Shown: positions 28,302 through 37,091, numbered from the stretch's first letter. The stretch: DNA of 64,000 nucleotides from Tsukamurella tyrosinosolvens (GCF_900104775.1 NZ_FNSA01000003.1:1-64000), one strand, 5' to 3'. The notes: generated from the sequence alone by a model not told the origin. Numbers and translations are program-made.

Positions 28302-28762
28302 GGGCGCAACTCGATCACTGTCTTGCCCACGCGCACCGGAGTGCCCAGCGGGACGCGGGTGGGAGTGGTGACCTTGTTGCGGGCCAGATAGGTGCCGTTG
28401 GTGGAGCCGAGGTCCTCGACGTACCAGTCGTCACCGTCGCGGGCGAGGCGCGCGTGCCTGGTCGACGCGTAGTCGTCGTTGAGGACGAGCGTCGAGTCGT
28501 CGGCGCGGCCGATGAGCACCGGCTGCTGGCCGAGCGTGATCCGCGTGTTGGCGAGCGGGCCGTGGGTGACCACGAGGTACTTCGCGACCTTGCTGGTGCG
28601 GGAGAACAGGGCCCGACGGGGTGCCTTGGCCTCCTTCTGCCGGGGCCGCAGGCCCGACGCCAGGCGCGCATCGGACCGGAGCGCGCTGATGACCAGCCAG
28701 ATGCACAGCCACAGCAACAGGAGGAAGCCCGCCCGGGTCAACTGCAACACGAGTCCCTGCAC
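28298..28762 (-). CDS. fhaB: FHA-domain protein FhaB (FipA)
   Basis: A 154-residue protein with an N-terminal membrane helix (about 10-28, RAGFLLLLWLCIWLVISAL). A C-terminal FHA domain (about 75-150) has phosphothreonine-binding residues in VLIGRADDST, STRHARLAR and [10 protein letters not shown]. The GTG start has GGAGG in front. It recognises phosphorylated partners of PknA/PknB and in mycobacteria links FtsZ and FtsQ. It heads the tightly overlapping block fhaB-pstP-rodA-pbpA-pknA, 95 bases after fhaA. Confidence 0.9.
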   Translation of the reverse strand: MQGLVLQLTRAGFLLLLWLCIWLVISALRSDARLASGLRPRQKEAKAPRRALFSRTSKVAKYLVVTHGPLANTRITLGQQPVLIGRADDSTLVLNDDYASTRHARLARDGDDWYVEDLGSTNGTYLARNKVTTPTRVPLGTPVRVGKTVIELRP

Positions 28763-28857
28763 GGTGCCTCCCTCCTGGTCTCATTCGACGCACACTCGTC
28801 CGGCGCCCGGTGTGCGGGCGCTTCTGCGGGTCTGCTTTCGCGTGCCCGAAGTGAAAT

Positions 28858-29994
28858 CTACTGGAAGCGGACCACGATGTCGGAGTGGCCGACGCGGATC
28901 CGGTCGCCGTCGGCGAGCTCCCAGTTGGAGACGGGCACGTCGTTGACGGAGGTGCCGTTGGTGGAGCCGAGGTCGTTGAGGACCGCGGCGTAGCCGTCCC
29001 AGCGGATCTCCACGTGCCGGCGCGAGACGCCCGTGTCGGGGAGGCGGAACTGGGCGTCCTGGCCGCGGCCGATGACGTTGGTGCCCTCGCGCAGCGCGAA
29101 GGTGCGGTTGGAGCCGTCCTCCAGGTACAGCGTCACCGCCTGCGGCTGGGCGTATCCGCCCTGCGGCTGCTGGTAGCCCTGGTCGTACCCGGGCTGCTGG
29201 TAGCCGCCCTGGTCGTAGCCCTGCTGGCCGTAGCCCTGGTCGTACGCGGGCTGCTGCTGGTAGCCCTGGTCGTAGGCCGGCTGCTGGTAGTTCTGCTGGC
29301 CGTAGTTCTGGTCGTACCCGGGCTGCTGGTAGCCCTGGTCGTAACCCTGCGCCGGCTGCTGGTAGCCCTGGTCGTAGCCGGGCTGCTGCTGGTAGCCCTG
29401 GTCGTACGCGGGCTGCTGGTAGTTCTGCTGGCCGTAGTTCTGGTCGTAGCCGGGCTGCTGCTGACCGTAGTTCTGGTCGTACCCCGGCTGTTGCTGCTGC
29501 TGGTAGCCGCCCTGGTCGTATTGGCCGCCGTGCCGTCCCTGGTCGTATCCGGGATTGTTGCTCATCGAATCGGCTCCTGATTCTGCAGGTGGTCGCTGGG
29601 GTACAAGGTTCTGGGGGACTGCATCCGGATCCACGGTGCCGCGGGCCCGGAACTGGCCCGTGTGCAGGCCTGGTGACTGCTCGAAGTGCACGACCACGTC
29701 ACCATAAGTCTGCCAGCCGTTGTCATGGATGTATTCGTCGAGGTGCTTCGAGAAGGCACGGATCGCGAGCTCGCGGTCCGCCTCGAAGGTCTCCTGATCG
29801 GTGGGGGAGACGGCGATGACGTACTTGTTCGGTACCAGGTACGCCCCGTCCCCGAGGGTTTGCAGCTGATCCTCAGCCTCGCGTTGGAGAGCGGCCTCCA
29901 CTTCCTGGGGGACCACCTTGCCGCCGAAGACGCGGGCGAAGCCGTCGCCCACCGCGCCCTCGAGCTTGCGCTCGAACCGCTGCAGGATTCCCAT
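28858..29994 (-). CDS. fhaA: FHA-domain protein FhaA with Gln/Tyr-rich repeats
   Basis: A 378-residue cytosolic protein. The N-terminal DUF3662/FhaA_N domain (about 1-125; [23 protein letters not shown]) is followed by a low-complexity Gly-Tyr-Asp-Gln-Pro linker of about 130 residues, then a C-terminal FHA domain (about 290-378; [35 protein letters not shown]). In mycobacteria FhaA binds the phosphorylated pseudokinase MviN and restrains peptidoglycan synthesis. ATG 29,994 is chosen because it opens the conserved domain; an open frame runs further upstream without conserved sequence. It is probably the first gene of the leftward operon. Confidence 0.9.
   Translation of the reverse strand: MGILQRFERKLEGAVGDGFARVFGGKVVPQEVEAALQREAEDQLQTLGDGAYLVPNKYVIAVSPTDQETFEADRELAIRAFSKHLDEYIHDNGWQTYGDVVVHFEQSPGLHTGQFRARGTVDPDAVPQNLVPQRPPAESGADSMSNNPGYDQGRHGGQYDQGGYQQQQQPGYDQNYGQQQPGYDQNYGQQNYQQPAYDQGYQQQPGYDQGYQQPAQGYDQGYQQPGYDQNYGQQNYQQPAYDQGYQQQPAYDQGYGQQGYDQGGYQQPGYDQGYQQPQGGYAQPQAVTLYLEDGSNRTFALREGTNVIGRGQDAQFRLPDTGVSRRHVEIRWDGYAAVLNDLGSTNGTSVNDVPVSNWELADGDRIRVGHSDIVVRFQ
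29140..29540 (-). repeat. Tandem codon repeats encoding GYDQ/GYQQ in fhaA
   Basis: Degenerate units around TGGTAGCCCTGGTCGTA recur many times on the plus strand, encoding GYDQ, GYQQP and NYGQQ blocks in fhaA. Unit lengths vary in multiples of three, so the frame is preserved. Such repeats can expand or contract by slippage, so length may vary between strains. Confidence 0.85.
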
Positions 29995-30206
29995 GGAACG
30001 ACTTCCCCCTTCCTCAGCGTGTCGTGATGCATGTTCTGACCAATGATGATAGCCGCGATCGGGGCACGGCGAAGTCAGCGTAACCCCATTGGTCCCAACT
30101 GTCCCTTTGGTAGCACGTACGACGGTGCCCCGGCAAGGCAGGAGCCCCAGGTCGCGATCCGATTTCACACCGTCCGACGTCTCGTGTTAATCTTCTCCGG
30201 TCGCTC

Positions 30207-30289
30207 GGGCGAGTGGCGGAATGGCAGACGCGCTGGCTTCAGGTGCCAGTGTCCTTCGGGACGTGGGGGTTCAAGTCCCCCTTCGCCCA
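30207..30289 (+). tRNA. tRNA-Leu (anticodon CAG)
   Basis: The acceptor stem GGGCGAG pairs with TTCGCCC. The anticodon arm CTGGC-TTCAGGT-GCCAG gives anticodon CAG. A long variable arm (GTGTCCTTCGGGACG) marks it as class II, and GGGGG-TTCAAGT-CCCCC is the T arm. The discriminator is A at 30,289; CCA is not fully encoded. A tRNA-Leu at this place after fhaA is also known in mycobacteria. Confidence 0.95.
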
Positions 30290-30312
30290 CAGTACAGTTC
30301 TCGGAACTGCGG

Positions 30313-30348
30313 AACCCGAGGTCGCGAAGTCGCGGCCTCGGGTTTTTT
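30313..30348 (+). terminator. Intrinsic terminator after tRNA-Leu
   Basis: AACCCGAGG and CCTCGGGTT form a long stem with an inner GTCGCG..CGCG part, followed by a run of six T (30,343-30,348). It is a strong rho-independent terminator 23 bases after the tRNA. The rest of the gap to 30,478 holds only the promoter region of the TetR gene. Confidence 0.9.
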
Positions 30349-30478
30349 CGTCGTCGATGTACGCCCGCCGGTGCCGCGCTCCCTGTCTGAGCGGCCCGAT
30401 CGCGAATCGATTCCATCCCCGGCGGCTTCGGCTCCGAATACTCGGTGACATGGTTCCGATCAGGAGGCACCGCACCGT

Positions 30479-31120
30479 ATGGAGACGAAGGGTCGCGCAG
30501 GGCGGCCACCCCGGTTGAGCCGGGACAAGATCGTCGCGATGGCGATAGAGATCGTGACGCAGGAGGGGTACGCCAAGCTCTCGATGCGTTACCTCGCCGG
30601 CCGACTCGGAACGAGCCCCATGGGCATCTACTACTACTTCGAGTCGAAGAACGAGCTGCTCGGCTTCCTGTTCAGCCGGCACAGCGGCCTGGACGACTAC
30701 CGGCGCGCGCCGCAATCGCAGGACCCGTTCGAGCGTGCAGTGCAGACGTCGGAGGCCGTCGTCCGCTTCCTCGAAGCGCAGTCGTGGGCGCTCGCGGGGA
30801 TCGTGGACGGCTGCATCGGGGTCGAGGAGTTCACGGACAGCCACCTGCGAGAACTCACCGACAGCGTCCGCGATCTCGGCTTCGATGCGGACGATGCCAC
30901 GGAGACGGTCCGCGGCATCTGGCGGATAGCACTGGGTGAGGCGTTGATCCGTTCCACACCGTTGATCGCCGTCGTCGACGACCGCGGCGCCGAAGCCGGC
31001 GTCGACGGAGGGTTCCGCGTTCGCCCCCTACCGTCGTCCGATCGCTCGCTGGCGGACACGGTCGAGAGCTACCTGGCGGGGCGTCTCACCAGGGCGCACC
31101 GCCGCCGTTCCGCCGGCTGA
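30479..31120 (+). CDS. TetR/AcrR-family transcriptional regulator
   Basis: A 213-residue regulator. The DNA-binding domain is clear (KIVAMAIEIVTQEGYAKLSMRYLAGRLGTSPMGIYYYFESKNELLGFL). The C-terminal part is a ligand domain of unknown specificity. An AGGAGGC site lies just before the ATG. It converges with the cyclopropane synthase-like gene. A palindrome of TetR-operator size in the promoter of that gene (32,253-32,279) makes it a possible target, but this is inference. Confidence 0.85.
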   Translation: METKGRAGRPPRLSRDKIVAMAIEIVTQEGYAKLSMRYLAGRLGTSPMGIYYYFESKNELLGFLFSRHSGLDDYRRAPQSQDPFERAVQTSEAVVRFLEAQSWALAGIVDGCIGVEEFTDSHLRELTDSVRDLGFDADDATETVRGIWRIALGEALIRSTPLIAVVDDRGAEAGVDGGFRVRPLPSSDRSLADTVESYLAGRLTRAHRRRSAG

Positions 31121-31180
31121 CCCGACGCGGTCCCCCGGGCGCCGGCGGATTCGGATCCGGCATTCGCCCGCCGCGGCGTG

Positions 31181-32155
31181 CTACCGCGACGGTATGAAGC
31201 GTGCCGCGGTGGTGCCGGCAGTGGCGTCGATCTCGGGGTGCATCTCCAGTACCTCCTCGAGCGAGCGGTGCCTGCCGCCGTGCGCCGGCTTCACCAGTGT
31301 GTGCTGCCGGACGTCGATCAGGCCGCGATGGAACGCGTCGGCGCACCCGGTGAGGTACCGCATGTAGGTGTCGTAGACGGACTCGGGATGGATCGCCAGC
31401 GCGCGCTCACGGGCTGCCTCGAGATTCGCGGCCCAGATGTCCAAGGTCTTCGCGTAGTGCGGTTGAAGACTCTGCACCTGAGTGACGTCGAAACCGCCCA
31501 TTTCGGCGAGCAGCGGGAAATATCGGGTGATGGGCAGTTCCCCGCCGGGGAAGATCTCAGTGCGGATGAATCGGAAGAAGTCGAAGTCGGCCCGTGTCAC
31601 ACGGCTGGCTCCCCGGAATGTGTCCATTCCCAGGGTCATGATGGTGTGGATCATCGCCCTGCCGCCCGCGGGCAGGATATCGAAGGCGCGATCGAAGAAC
31701 GCCAGATGACGCTCGTGGGTGAAGTGCTCGAACGCTCCGATGCTCACGATCGCATCGACGGGGCCGTCGAACTCCTCCCAGCCCTGGAGGCGGACCTCCG
31801 CGGATCGCCCGGACGGTGATTCCTCCAGCCGGCGGCCGACTGTTTCGTACTGATTCTTCGACAGAGTCAGGCCGATCACGTGGACGTCGTACCTCTCGAG
31901 TGCGCGCAGCATCGTTGTACCCCAGCCGCAGCCGACGTCCAGCAGTGTCATGCCGGGCTTCAGGTCCAACTTCCCCAGGGAGAGGTCGATCTTGGCGAGT
32001 TGCGCTTGCTCGAGCGTCATCCCGTCGCGCTCGAAGTACGCGCAGGAGTAGGTCCGCGTCGGGTCCAGGAACAGGGCGAAGAATTCGTCGGACAGGTCGT
32101 AGTGAGCCTGGACGTCGTCGAAGTGCGGATCGAGACCGGTCATGAGGGTTCCCAT
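31181..32155 (-). CDS. Cyclopropane mycolic acid synthase-like SAM methyltransferase
   Basis: A 324-residue methyltransferase of the CmaA/PcaA/UmaA family. The N-terminus DVQAHYDLSDEFFALFLDPTRTYSCAYF is diagnostic. The SAM site LLDVGCGWGTTMLRAL follows, then GLTLSKNQYE and FEHFTHERHLAFFDRAF with the conserved Glu that holds bicarbonate. It should modify double bonds of mycolic or other membrane acyl chains. It is longer than usual (about 290-300) because of a 35-residue polar C-terminal tail (HGGRHRSLEEVLEMHPEID) after the normal ending. It is divergent from the MaoC-like gene, with a palindrome between. Confidence 0.85.
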   Translation of the reverse strand: MGTLMTGLDPHFDDVQAHYDLSDEFFALFLDPTRTYSCAYFERDGMTLEQAQLAKIDLSLGKLDLKPGMTLLDVGCGWGTTMLRALERYDVHVIGLTLSKNQYETVGRRLEESPSGRSAEVRLQGWEEFDGPVDAIVSIGAFEHFTHERHLAFFDRAFDILPAGGRAMIHTIMTLGMDTFRGASRVTRADFDFFRFIRTEIFPGGELPITRYFPLLAEMGGFDVTQVQSLQPHYAKTLDIWAANLEAARERALAIHPESVYDTYMRYLTGCADAFHRGLIDVRQHTLVKPAHGGRHRSLEEVLEMHPEIDATAGTTAARFIPSR

Positions 32156-32252
32156 CGTTCGGCCCGTCGGGCGCGACGGGCAGTGTTCCGCGCGACGAAC
32201 CGGGCGCTTGGAACAGGACGGTAGACGAGTTCAACGTCCTTCGCGCAGTGCG

Positions 32253-32279
32253 GAATTAGATTTCGTCGTACGACAATTC
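32253..32279. promoter_or_regulatory. Palindrome in divergent promoter region, candidate operator
   Basis: The 10-base perfect palindrome GTCGTACGAC at 32,265-32,274 is flanked by GAATT and AATTC, making a 27-base nearly symmetrical site. It lies midway between the methyltransferase and MaoC-like starts. A related core TCGTTGTACGA occurs at 35,963-35,973 before the gene at 36,001. TetR-type binding is a reasonable guess. Confidence 0.45.
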
Positions 32280-32320
32280 ATCGGTGTGCAACGGTGCCCG
32301 GAATGCGCTAAGAACGTCGT

Positions 32321-32869
32321 GTGATCCCCCTTCTGAACGTGCCGGAATCCACTCGCCCCGAGGGGTGGGAGATCTGGTACGACGATGCCTACGAAGTCAG
32401 CGCCGAGGTGGTCCGCGGCTTCGCCCGGGCGGTCCGCGATCCCCACGTCCCGTACGGGGCGCGCGGGATACTCCCCGCCGACACCCCGGTACCGGCAACG
32501 CTGCTCGCGGCGCCCATGTTCGACGCCGCCTCCGCCTTGGTCAGCCGCTCGATTCCGCAGTGCAACCTGTCCCGCATCGTGCACGCAGCCCAGCAGTTCA
32601 CGGTGCGCCGTCCGCTGCGGATCGGGCAGCGGCTCAGTTTCGGGGCGCGGCTCGCCTCGCACGTCGTCAAGGCGAGCACCGACATCATCGTCATCGACGT
32701 GACCGCCTACGCCGACGGAGATCCGCACGTGGAGGCGGTCATCACGATCGCGCACTCCGCGTCCGCGGGGCCCGAGGTGGACCTCGACGCGGTGGCGGAC
32801 CGCATCATGCTCGCCGGCACCGGCCCGTCCGACAGCGACGCCTACACGGCCGGGGCCGAGCCGGTGTGA
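32321..32869 (+). CDS. MaoC-like N-terminal hotdog dehydratase domain protein
   Basis: A 182-residue protein resembling the MaoC_dehydrat_N (HadA/HadC-like) hotdog fold. It has EVSAEVVRGFARAVRDPHVPYG near the start, an ApPt-like turn in TPVPATLLAAPMF, and the strand block IVHAAQQFTVRRPLRIGQRLSF. The hydratase Asp-His pair of full MaoC enzymes is not evident, as in HadA/HadC subunits that need a HadB partner. It may take part in acyl-CoA or fatty-acid metabolism next to the mycolate methyltransferase. The start is GTG 32,321. Confidence 0.6.
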   Translation: MIPLLNVPESTRPEGWEIWYDDAYEVSAEVVRGFARAVRDPHVPYGARGILPADTPVPATLLAAPMFDAASALVSRSIPQCNLSRIVHAAQQFTVRRPLRIGQRLSFGARLASHVVKASTDIIVIDVTAYADGDPHVEAVITIAHSASAGPEVDLDAVADRIMLAGTGPSDSDAYTAGAEPV

Positions 32870-32881
32870 CCCCCGGGCGGG

Positions 32882-33859
32882 TCAGTCCCGCGGCGCCAGG
32901 TTCCGACGCAGGGCCCCGATCGCGGACCGGGCGAAGGCGCGCATCGGCGCCGCGCGAGCCGCGAGAAGGTCGGCGGCGTGGTACATCCCGGGCTCGACGA
33001 GGAGCTCCACCGGCACCCCGGCGGCCTCCAACCGGCGCGCGTAGTCGACGTCCTCGTCGTGGAAGAGATCCAGCTCGCCCACCCCGATCCACGCCGGCGG
33101 CAGGCCGGTGAGGTCGGTGCGCCGGGCGGGCGCGGCGTACGCGGGCACGTCCCGCTCCGCGTGCCCCGCGCCGAGGTAGGCGTCCCAGGCGAAGGCGTTG
33201 GACCGCCGCGTCCAGACGAGGGCGCCGCGACGATCGGCGGGCCGAGTCGTCGTGCGGTCGTCGAGCATCGGGTAGACCAGTAGCTGGAAGGCCACGGGCA
33301 CGCCCTCGTCGACGGCGCGCTGCACCACCCCGGCGGCGAGTCCGCCGCCCGCGCTGGCCCCGCCGACGCCGACCCGCGCCGGGTCGAGCCCGCGCTCGGC
33401 GGCACCGTCGTGCAGCCACCGCAGCGCCGCGTAGCAGTCGTCGTGCCCGGCGGGGAACGGGTGCTCGGGAGCGAGGCGGTACCGCGTGCTCACCACGACG
33501 GTGCCGGTGTCGCGCGCCATCCGGATGCAGCGCGCGTGGTCGATCTCGGGTGCCCCGATGATCGTGCCGCCGCCGTGGATCCACAGCAGCGCAGCGCCGT
33601 TCGGCTCCGCGGGCGTGTAGACGTAGACGTCCTGCCCGCCGTCGACGTCGTGGCGCCGCACGGCGACCCCGCCCCCGGCCGGCATGCCCGACGGTCCGCG
33701 CGCCGCCCGCGCCGCCCGCAGCGTGACGGGTCCGATCGAGGGGATCACCGCCGCGGCGGGGTGCCGCAGCCCGGGCGCCACGCCGCGGAGCATGCGAGCC
33801 CGGGCCGCCGCCGTCCCGGCCACGCCCAGCACGGGAAGCAGGATCCATCGAGCCCTCAT
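32882..33859 (-). CDS. Alpha/beta hydrolase, hormone-sensitive-lipase family esterase
   Basis: A 325-residue hydrolase. HSL-family oxyanion motif HGGG in LLWIHGGGTIIGAP, nucleophile Ser in GGASAGGGLAAG, acid Asp in GVGELDLFHDED, and His in PGMYHAADLL. An N-terminal hydrophobic stretch (ILLPVLGVAGTAAARA) may anchor it. ATG 33,859 is preferred over 33,871 because GGAGG precedes it and it overlaps the MFS stop as ATGA. It hydrolyses esters of unknown identity. It is co-transcribed with the MFS gene. Confidence 0.85.
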   Translation of the reverse strand: MRARWILLPVLGVAGTAAARARMLRGVAPGLRHPAAAVIPSIGPVTLRAARAARGPSGMPAGGGVAVRRHDVDGGQDVYVYTPAEPNGAALLWIHGGGTIIGAPEIDHARCIRMARDTGTVVVSTRYRLAPEHPFPAGHDDCYAALRWLHDGAAERGLDPARVGVGGASAGGGLAAGVVQRAVDEGVPVAFQLLVYPMLDDRTTTRPADRRGALVWTRRSNAFAWDAYLGAGHAERDVPAYAAPARRTDLTGLPPAWIGVGELDLFHDEDVDYARRLEAAGVPVELLVEPGMYHAADLLAARAAPMRAFARSAIGALRRNLAPRD

Positions 33860-35169
33860 CGTCGCCTCCATCGGTCCGCTGTTCCGTCCGGCTGCGGTTG
33901 CGAGTGCACAACCCGGACAGCTCCCCCTCGATCATGGCCCATCTCGGTCGAACCCACCGGAAGACGCCGAGACGCGGCCAGGGCGATCGCAGCCCCGGCG
34001 AGCGCGGCACCCGCCACCGCGCCGACCAGCGCGACCGTCATCGGCAGGCCGACGGGCCGCGCGAGCAGGCCCACGAGGGGCGGCCCGCCGAGGTACGCCA
34101 GGTACCCGACCGCACTCACCGCGGCGGTCGCACCCGCCACGGAACCGGGTGACCGCTCCGCCGCGAGGTCGATCGCGAGCGGGAAGACCGGCCCGAGGGC
34201 CAGCCCGACGACCACGACCCCCGCGTACGTCGCGAACCAGCCGGGAACGACGAGTCCGACGGCCGTACCGGCCCCGCCCGCGAGTCCGGCGAGCAGGAGG
34301 TAGCGCCGACGGCCGAGCAGCGGGAGCATCCCGTCGCCCGCCGAGCGGGAGACGAACATGGCGAGGCTGAACGCGACCACGACCGTCGCGCCGACGGCGA
34401 ACCCCGCGCCGCGGTCCCGCGCGACGAGCAGCGCCGACCAGTCGGTGAGCACGCCCTCGAGGAGGAGCCCCGCCACTGCCACCGCCGCGACCGCGGGGGT
34501 GATGGTGCGCGCCGAGGACATCCGGGCGCCGGGCGCGCCCGACGGGCCGTCGGGCATCCCGTCGGGCGCGACGGTGCGCGACGCGGCGGACCGCAGCCCC
34601 GAGATCCGCGGGACGTGCGGCGCAGCGACGGAGAGCAGCACGAGGAGGCCCGCTGCTGCGGCGGCGAAGTGCGCCGCGACCGAGATGCCGCCGGCGGTTG
34701 CGGCGGCCCCGCCCGCGGCCCCGGACAACACGCCCAGGCTGTAGCCGCCGTGCAGCCGGGCGATGACGGGCGTCCCCGCCCGGCGCCGTTGGTACTCGAT
34801 GCCGGCGGTGTTCATCGCGACGTCGAGCACGCCGGACGCCGCGCCGAGGGCCGCGAGCACGAGCCCCAGCGACACGGGCCCCGTCGCCGCCGCGATCGCC
34901 GGCAGGCCCGCCGCGAAGACGACCGCGGACACCACGCAGACGACGCGGCCGTCGACCCGGCGCAGCAGCCGGTCCGTCAGGAACAGGGCGGGCAGCGAGC
35001 CCGCGGCGACGCCGAACAGGGCGGTGCCCAGAGCGGGATCGGAGAGGGCCAGGCGGTCCTTGACCTCGGGGATGCGCGGCGCCCAGCTGGACAGGACGGC
35101 ACCGTTGACGAAGAAGACGAGCCAGAGCCCGAGAAGGGGACACGGGCGGAGGGGAGTGCGACGGAACAT
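33856..35169 (-). CDS. MFS transporter
   Basis: A 437-residue major-facilitator protein with about 12 helices. It starts MFRRTPLRP then LLGLWLVFFVNGAVLSSWAPRIPEVKDRLALS, typical of the YfkF/FucP-like or ENTS-like actinobacterial subgroup. The loop-2-like motif DRLLRRVDGRVV follows helix 2. A long open frame upstream of the ATG lacks conserved sequence. Substrate unknown. Its stop overlaps the esterase start, so the pair may export and process the same compound, but there is no direct evidence. Confidence 0.85.
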   Translation of the reverse strand: MFRRTPLRPCPLLGLWLVFFVNGAVLSSWAPRIPEVKDRLALSDPALGTALFGVAAGSLPALFLTDRLLRRVDGRVVCVVSAVVFAAGLPAIAAATGPVSLGLVLAALGAASGVLDVAMNTAGIEYQRRRAGTPVIARLHGGYSLGVLSGAAGGAAATAGGISVAAHFAAAAAGLLVLLSVAAPHVPRISGLRSAASRTVAPDGMPDGPSGAPGARMSSARTITPAVAAVAVAGLLLEGVLTDWSALLVARDRGAGFAVGATVVVAFSLAMFVSRSAGDGMLPLLGRRRYLLLAGLAGGAGTAVGLVVPGWFATYAGVVVVGLALGPVFPLAIDLAAERSPGSVAGATAAVSAVGYLAYLGGPPLVGLLARPVGLPMTVALVGAVAGAALAGAAIALAASRRLPVGSTEMGHDRGGAVRVVHSQPQPDGTADRWRRR

Positions 35170-35572
35170 GCGGCCTCGTGGCCGCCCTGACGGGAGTGAA
35201 GGACGATCCCCGGACGGAACAGGAACCGCGGCGCGGGCACGCCGCGCTGCAGCCAGGGAAGCACGACCCCGGCCCGGCCGCAAGGCTCGCACACGCTGAC
35301 CTGCGCGATCGCATCGTGCGGCGAACACCCGTGGGCGGACCGGCCCGGATCGGGGCGGAATGGGCGGAATTGCGGTCACCGCTGGTGCACGAGGTTCCGC
35401 TCGTCCTGGCTGGTGTGCTTATCTTCTCCTCGAAGATCACGAACATGATTGCCGTCATCGACTGGCAATCTGCAGGATCGACATCCGTCGAGCAGCCGGC
35501 GGGGAGCACCGCGGACCGTCGGGCCCGGGCACGTACCCGGGCCGAGCAGCCCTCACGGAAGGCACGAACGCC
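35170..35572. other. Intergenic region without a supported gene
   Basis: I see no convincing coding sequence in either direction. The region has two short inverted repeats: ATCTTC-TCCTC-GAAGAT at about 35,421-35,437 and GATTGCC/GGCAATC at 35,447-35,470. These lie in an AT-richer stretch upstream of the gene at 35,573 and may be its promoter/operator or 5' leader. A CCCGGGCACG/ACCCGGG repeat near 35,525 is also present. Confidence 0.5.
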
Positions 35573-35902
35573 ATGCGCAGGTCGAAGACCGATACCGCCA
35601 CCGCCCCCGATCCCGAAGCCGGCCGCGAGGCCGTCGACACCGCTGAGGCGACCGCGCCCGATGCCCCGTCCTCCGACGGTCCTGCGATCGAGGTCGGCGC
35701 GGCCGTGGTCGCGTTCGCCGGTACGGACCGCGAGTCGGCGGGCCGCATCGTCGACGACTTCGGCGACTTCACCCCCGTCGCCACCGAGTACGACGGGGAG
35801 CGCATCGCCGAGCCCGCCCGACGGTGGGCGGTGCTCACGGCCGCCAGCGATCTGGTCTTCGCCGACTCCTCCGACCTGACGGCCGACACCCCGGCGACGT
35901 GA
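35573..35902 (+). CDS. Hypothetical 109-aa acidic protein
   Basis: A small acidic protein with an N-terminal tail rich in Thr, Ala, Asp and Pro, then a compact C-terminal half (AAVVAFAGTDRESAGRIVDDFGDFTPVA...YDGERIAEPARRWAVLTAASDLVFAD). No family is recognised and there is no membrane segment. ATG 35,573 is chosen because ACGGAAGG precedes it and the frame upstream looks non-coding. Conserved-looking alternation of hydrophobic residues suggests a real fold. Function unknown. Confidence 0.55.
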   Translation: MRRSKTDTATAPDPEAGREAVDTAEATAPDAPSSDGPAIEVGAAVVAFAGTDRESAGRIVDDFGDFTPVATEYDGERIAEPARRWAVLTAASDLVFADSSDLTADTPAT

Positions 35903-35915
35903 TAGAAATCAGCGC

Positions 35916-35973
35916 TTGACATATCACCGCGGGCGCAGCAGACTTCGGAATCAGTTCCTACATCGTTGTACGA
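35916..35973 (+). promoter_or_regulatory. Possible promoter and operator before the gene at 36,001
   Basis: TTGACA at 35,916-35,921 is a consensus -35 hexamer. A clear -10 is not seen at the normal distance. The partial palindrome TCGTTGTACGA at 35,963-35,973 resembles the core of the palindrome at 32,265-32,274, so a common regulator is possible. Confidence 0.35.
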
Positions 35974-36000
35974 ATCGATCCGACAGGGCTGGAGTCGAGC

Positions 36001-36912
36001 ATGGTGTCCCTCAGCAACAAGGCCGGCGCGAAGGCACAGGCCGCTGAACCCGTCGGCGTGGAGATCCATGCCCGGAACGTCGAGTTCGACTGGGAGAACG
36101 TCCCGCTCGAGTGGATCCCCGGCCAGCCCGTGGCCAGCGACATCGTCAGCAGCATCCTGCACGTCATCCTCCCCGAGGGGGAGCGCTGGTTCTGCGAGGT
36201 GTACACCGAGGCGCTGCCGTACGTGAAGGACGAGGACCTCGCGCGAACGATGCGCGGCTTCATCGGCCAGGAGGCGATGCACGCCGAGTCGCACGACCGG
36301 GCGCTGTCCGAGTACCTGGAGCGGTGCGGCATCGACACCGCGCCCCTCGCGCGCCAGATGGAGTACACCTTCCGGAAGATCCTGGCGCCGCGCCGCTACC
36401 ATTCCGACCGCGCCCAGTACAACGACATGGTGCAGCGGCTCTGGCTGATCGCCGGCATCGAGCACTACACGGCCATCCTCGGCGTCTTCGCGCTCAACAA
36501 CTCCTGGGACGCGTACGACGTCAACCCCGTCATGGCCGACATCTGCCGCTGGCACGGCGCCGAGGAGGTCGAGCACCGGTCCGTCGCGCACGACGTGGCG
36601 AACTACTTCGACCCCGGCTACCTGCACCGGGTGCGGGCGATGCTCACCATCGTCTTCTTCCTCGGGCTCACCCTGCACCGGTCGTCGGGCTACATGCTGC
36701 GCACGGACCCGCACTTCAGCTACTCGTACCCGCGGCTGTGGTGGGAGTACCTCAAGGCGTCGCACAAGGGCCTGCTGCCCAAGATCCGCAGTGTCATCAA
36801 GTACACGCTGCTCTACTTCAAGCCGAGCTTCGATCCCGCCTCGATCGGGTCGACCGCGCAGGCCGTGGCGTACCTCGCCACGTCGCCCGCCGCTCGCGCC
36901 GCCGAGGCCTGA
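36001..36912 (+). CDS. Ferritin-like 'metal-dependent hydrolase' (PF10118 type)
   Basis: A 303-residue protein of the family annotated as predicted metal-dependent hydrolase. It has ferritin-like diiron signatures: GQEAMHAESHDRAL (ExxH), IAGIEHYTAILG, and GAEEVEHRSVAHDVANYF (ExxH). This points to a dinuclear iron or manganese centre. Two hydrophobic stretches (AMLTIVFFLGLTLH and others) suggest membrane contact. Genes of this family are common in mycolata near lipid metabolism. The reaction is unknown. A candidate operator lies about 30 bases upstream. Confidence 0.75.
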   Translation: MVSLSNKAGAKAQAAEPVGVEIHARNVEFDWENVPLEWIPGQPVASDIVSSILHVILPEGERWFCEVYTEALPYVKDEDLARTMRGFIGQEAMHAESHDRALSEYLERCGIDTAPLARQMEYTFRKILAPRRYHSDRAQYNDMVQRLWLIAGIEHYTAILGVFALNNSWDAYDVNPVMADICRWHGAEEVEHRSVAHDVANYFDPGYLHRVRAMLTIVFFLGLTLHRSSGYMLRTDPHFSYSYPRLWWEYLKASHKGLLPKIRSVIKYTLLYFKPSFDPASIGSTAQAVAYLATSPAARAAEA

Positions 36913-37091
36913 CCCCCGCTTCTCACCGCGGCGGCGGCGCGCTCAGTGCGCCCCTCGCACCGTCGGGCGCGGTTGTGCCCGGGCACCGTCGACCCCGCGC
37001 GGCGACGGGGCGGCGAACCACGGCGCCCACGGCCCGCTTCGTCCAGACTGTGAGGGTTCACAGGCCATACCCGAGAGGACCACGACCGCGC

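Noticed and set aside
25423-28391. Long plus-strand open frames opposite rodA, pstP and fhaB
   Set aside because: Same high-GC shadow effect; low-complexity translations and no conserved motif.
35170-35572. Candidate coding frames in both directions upstream of 35,573
   Set aside because: No ribosome-binding site, no conserved or fold-like pattern, and the frames overlap each other; treated as intergenic.
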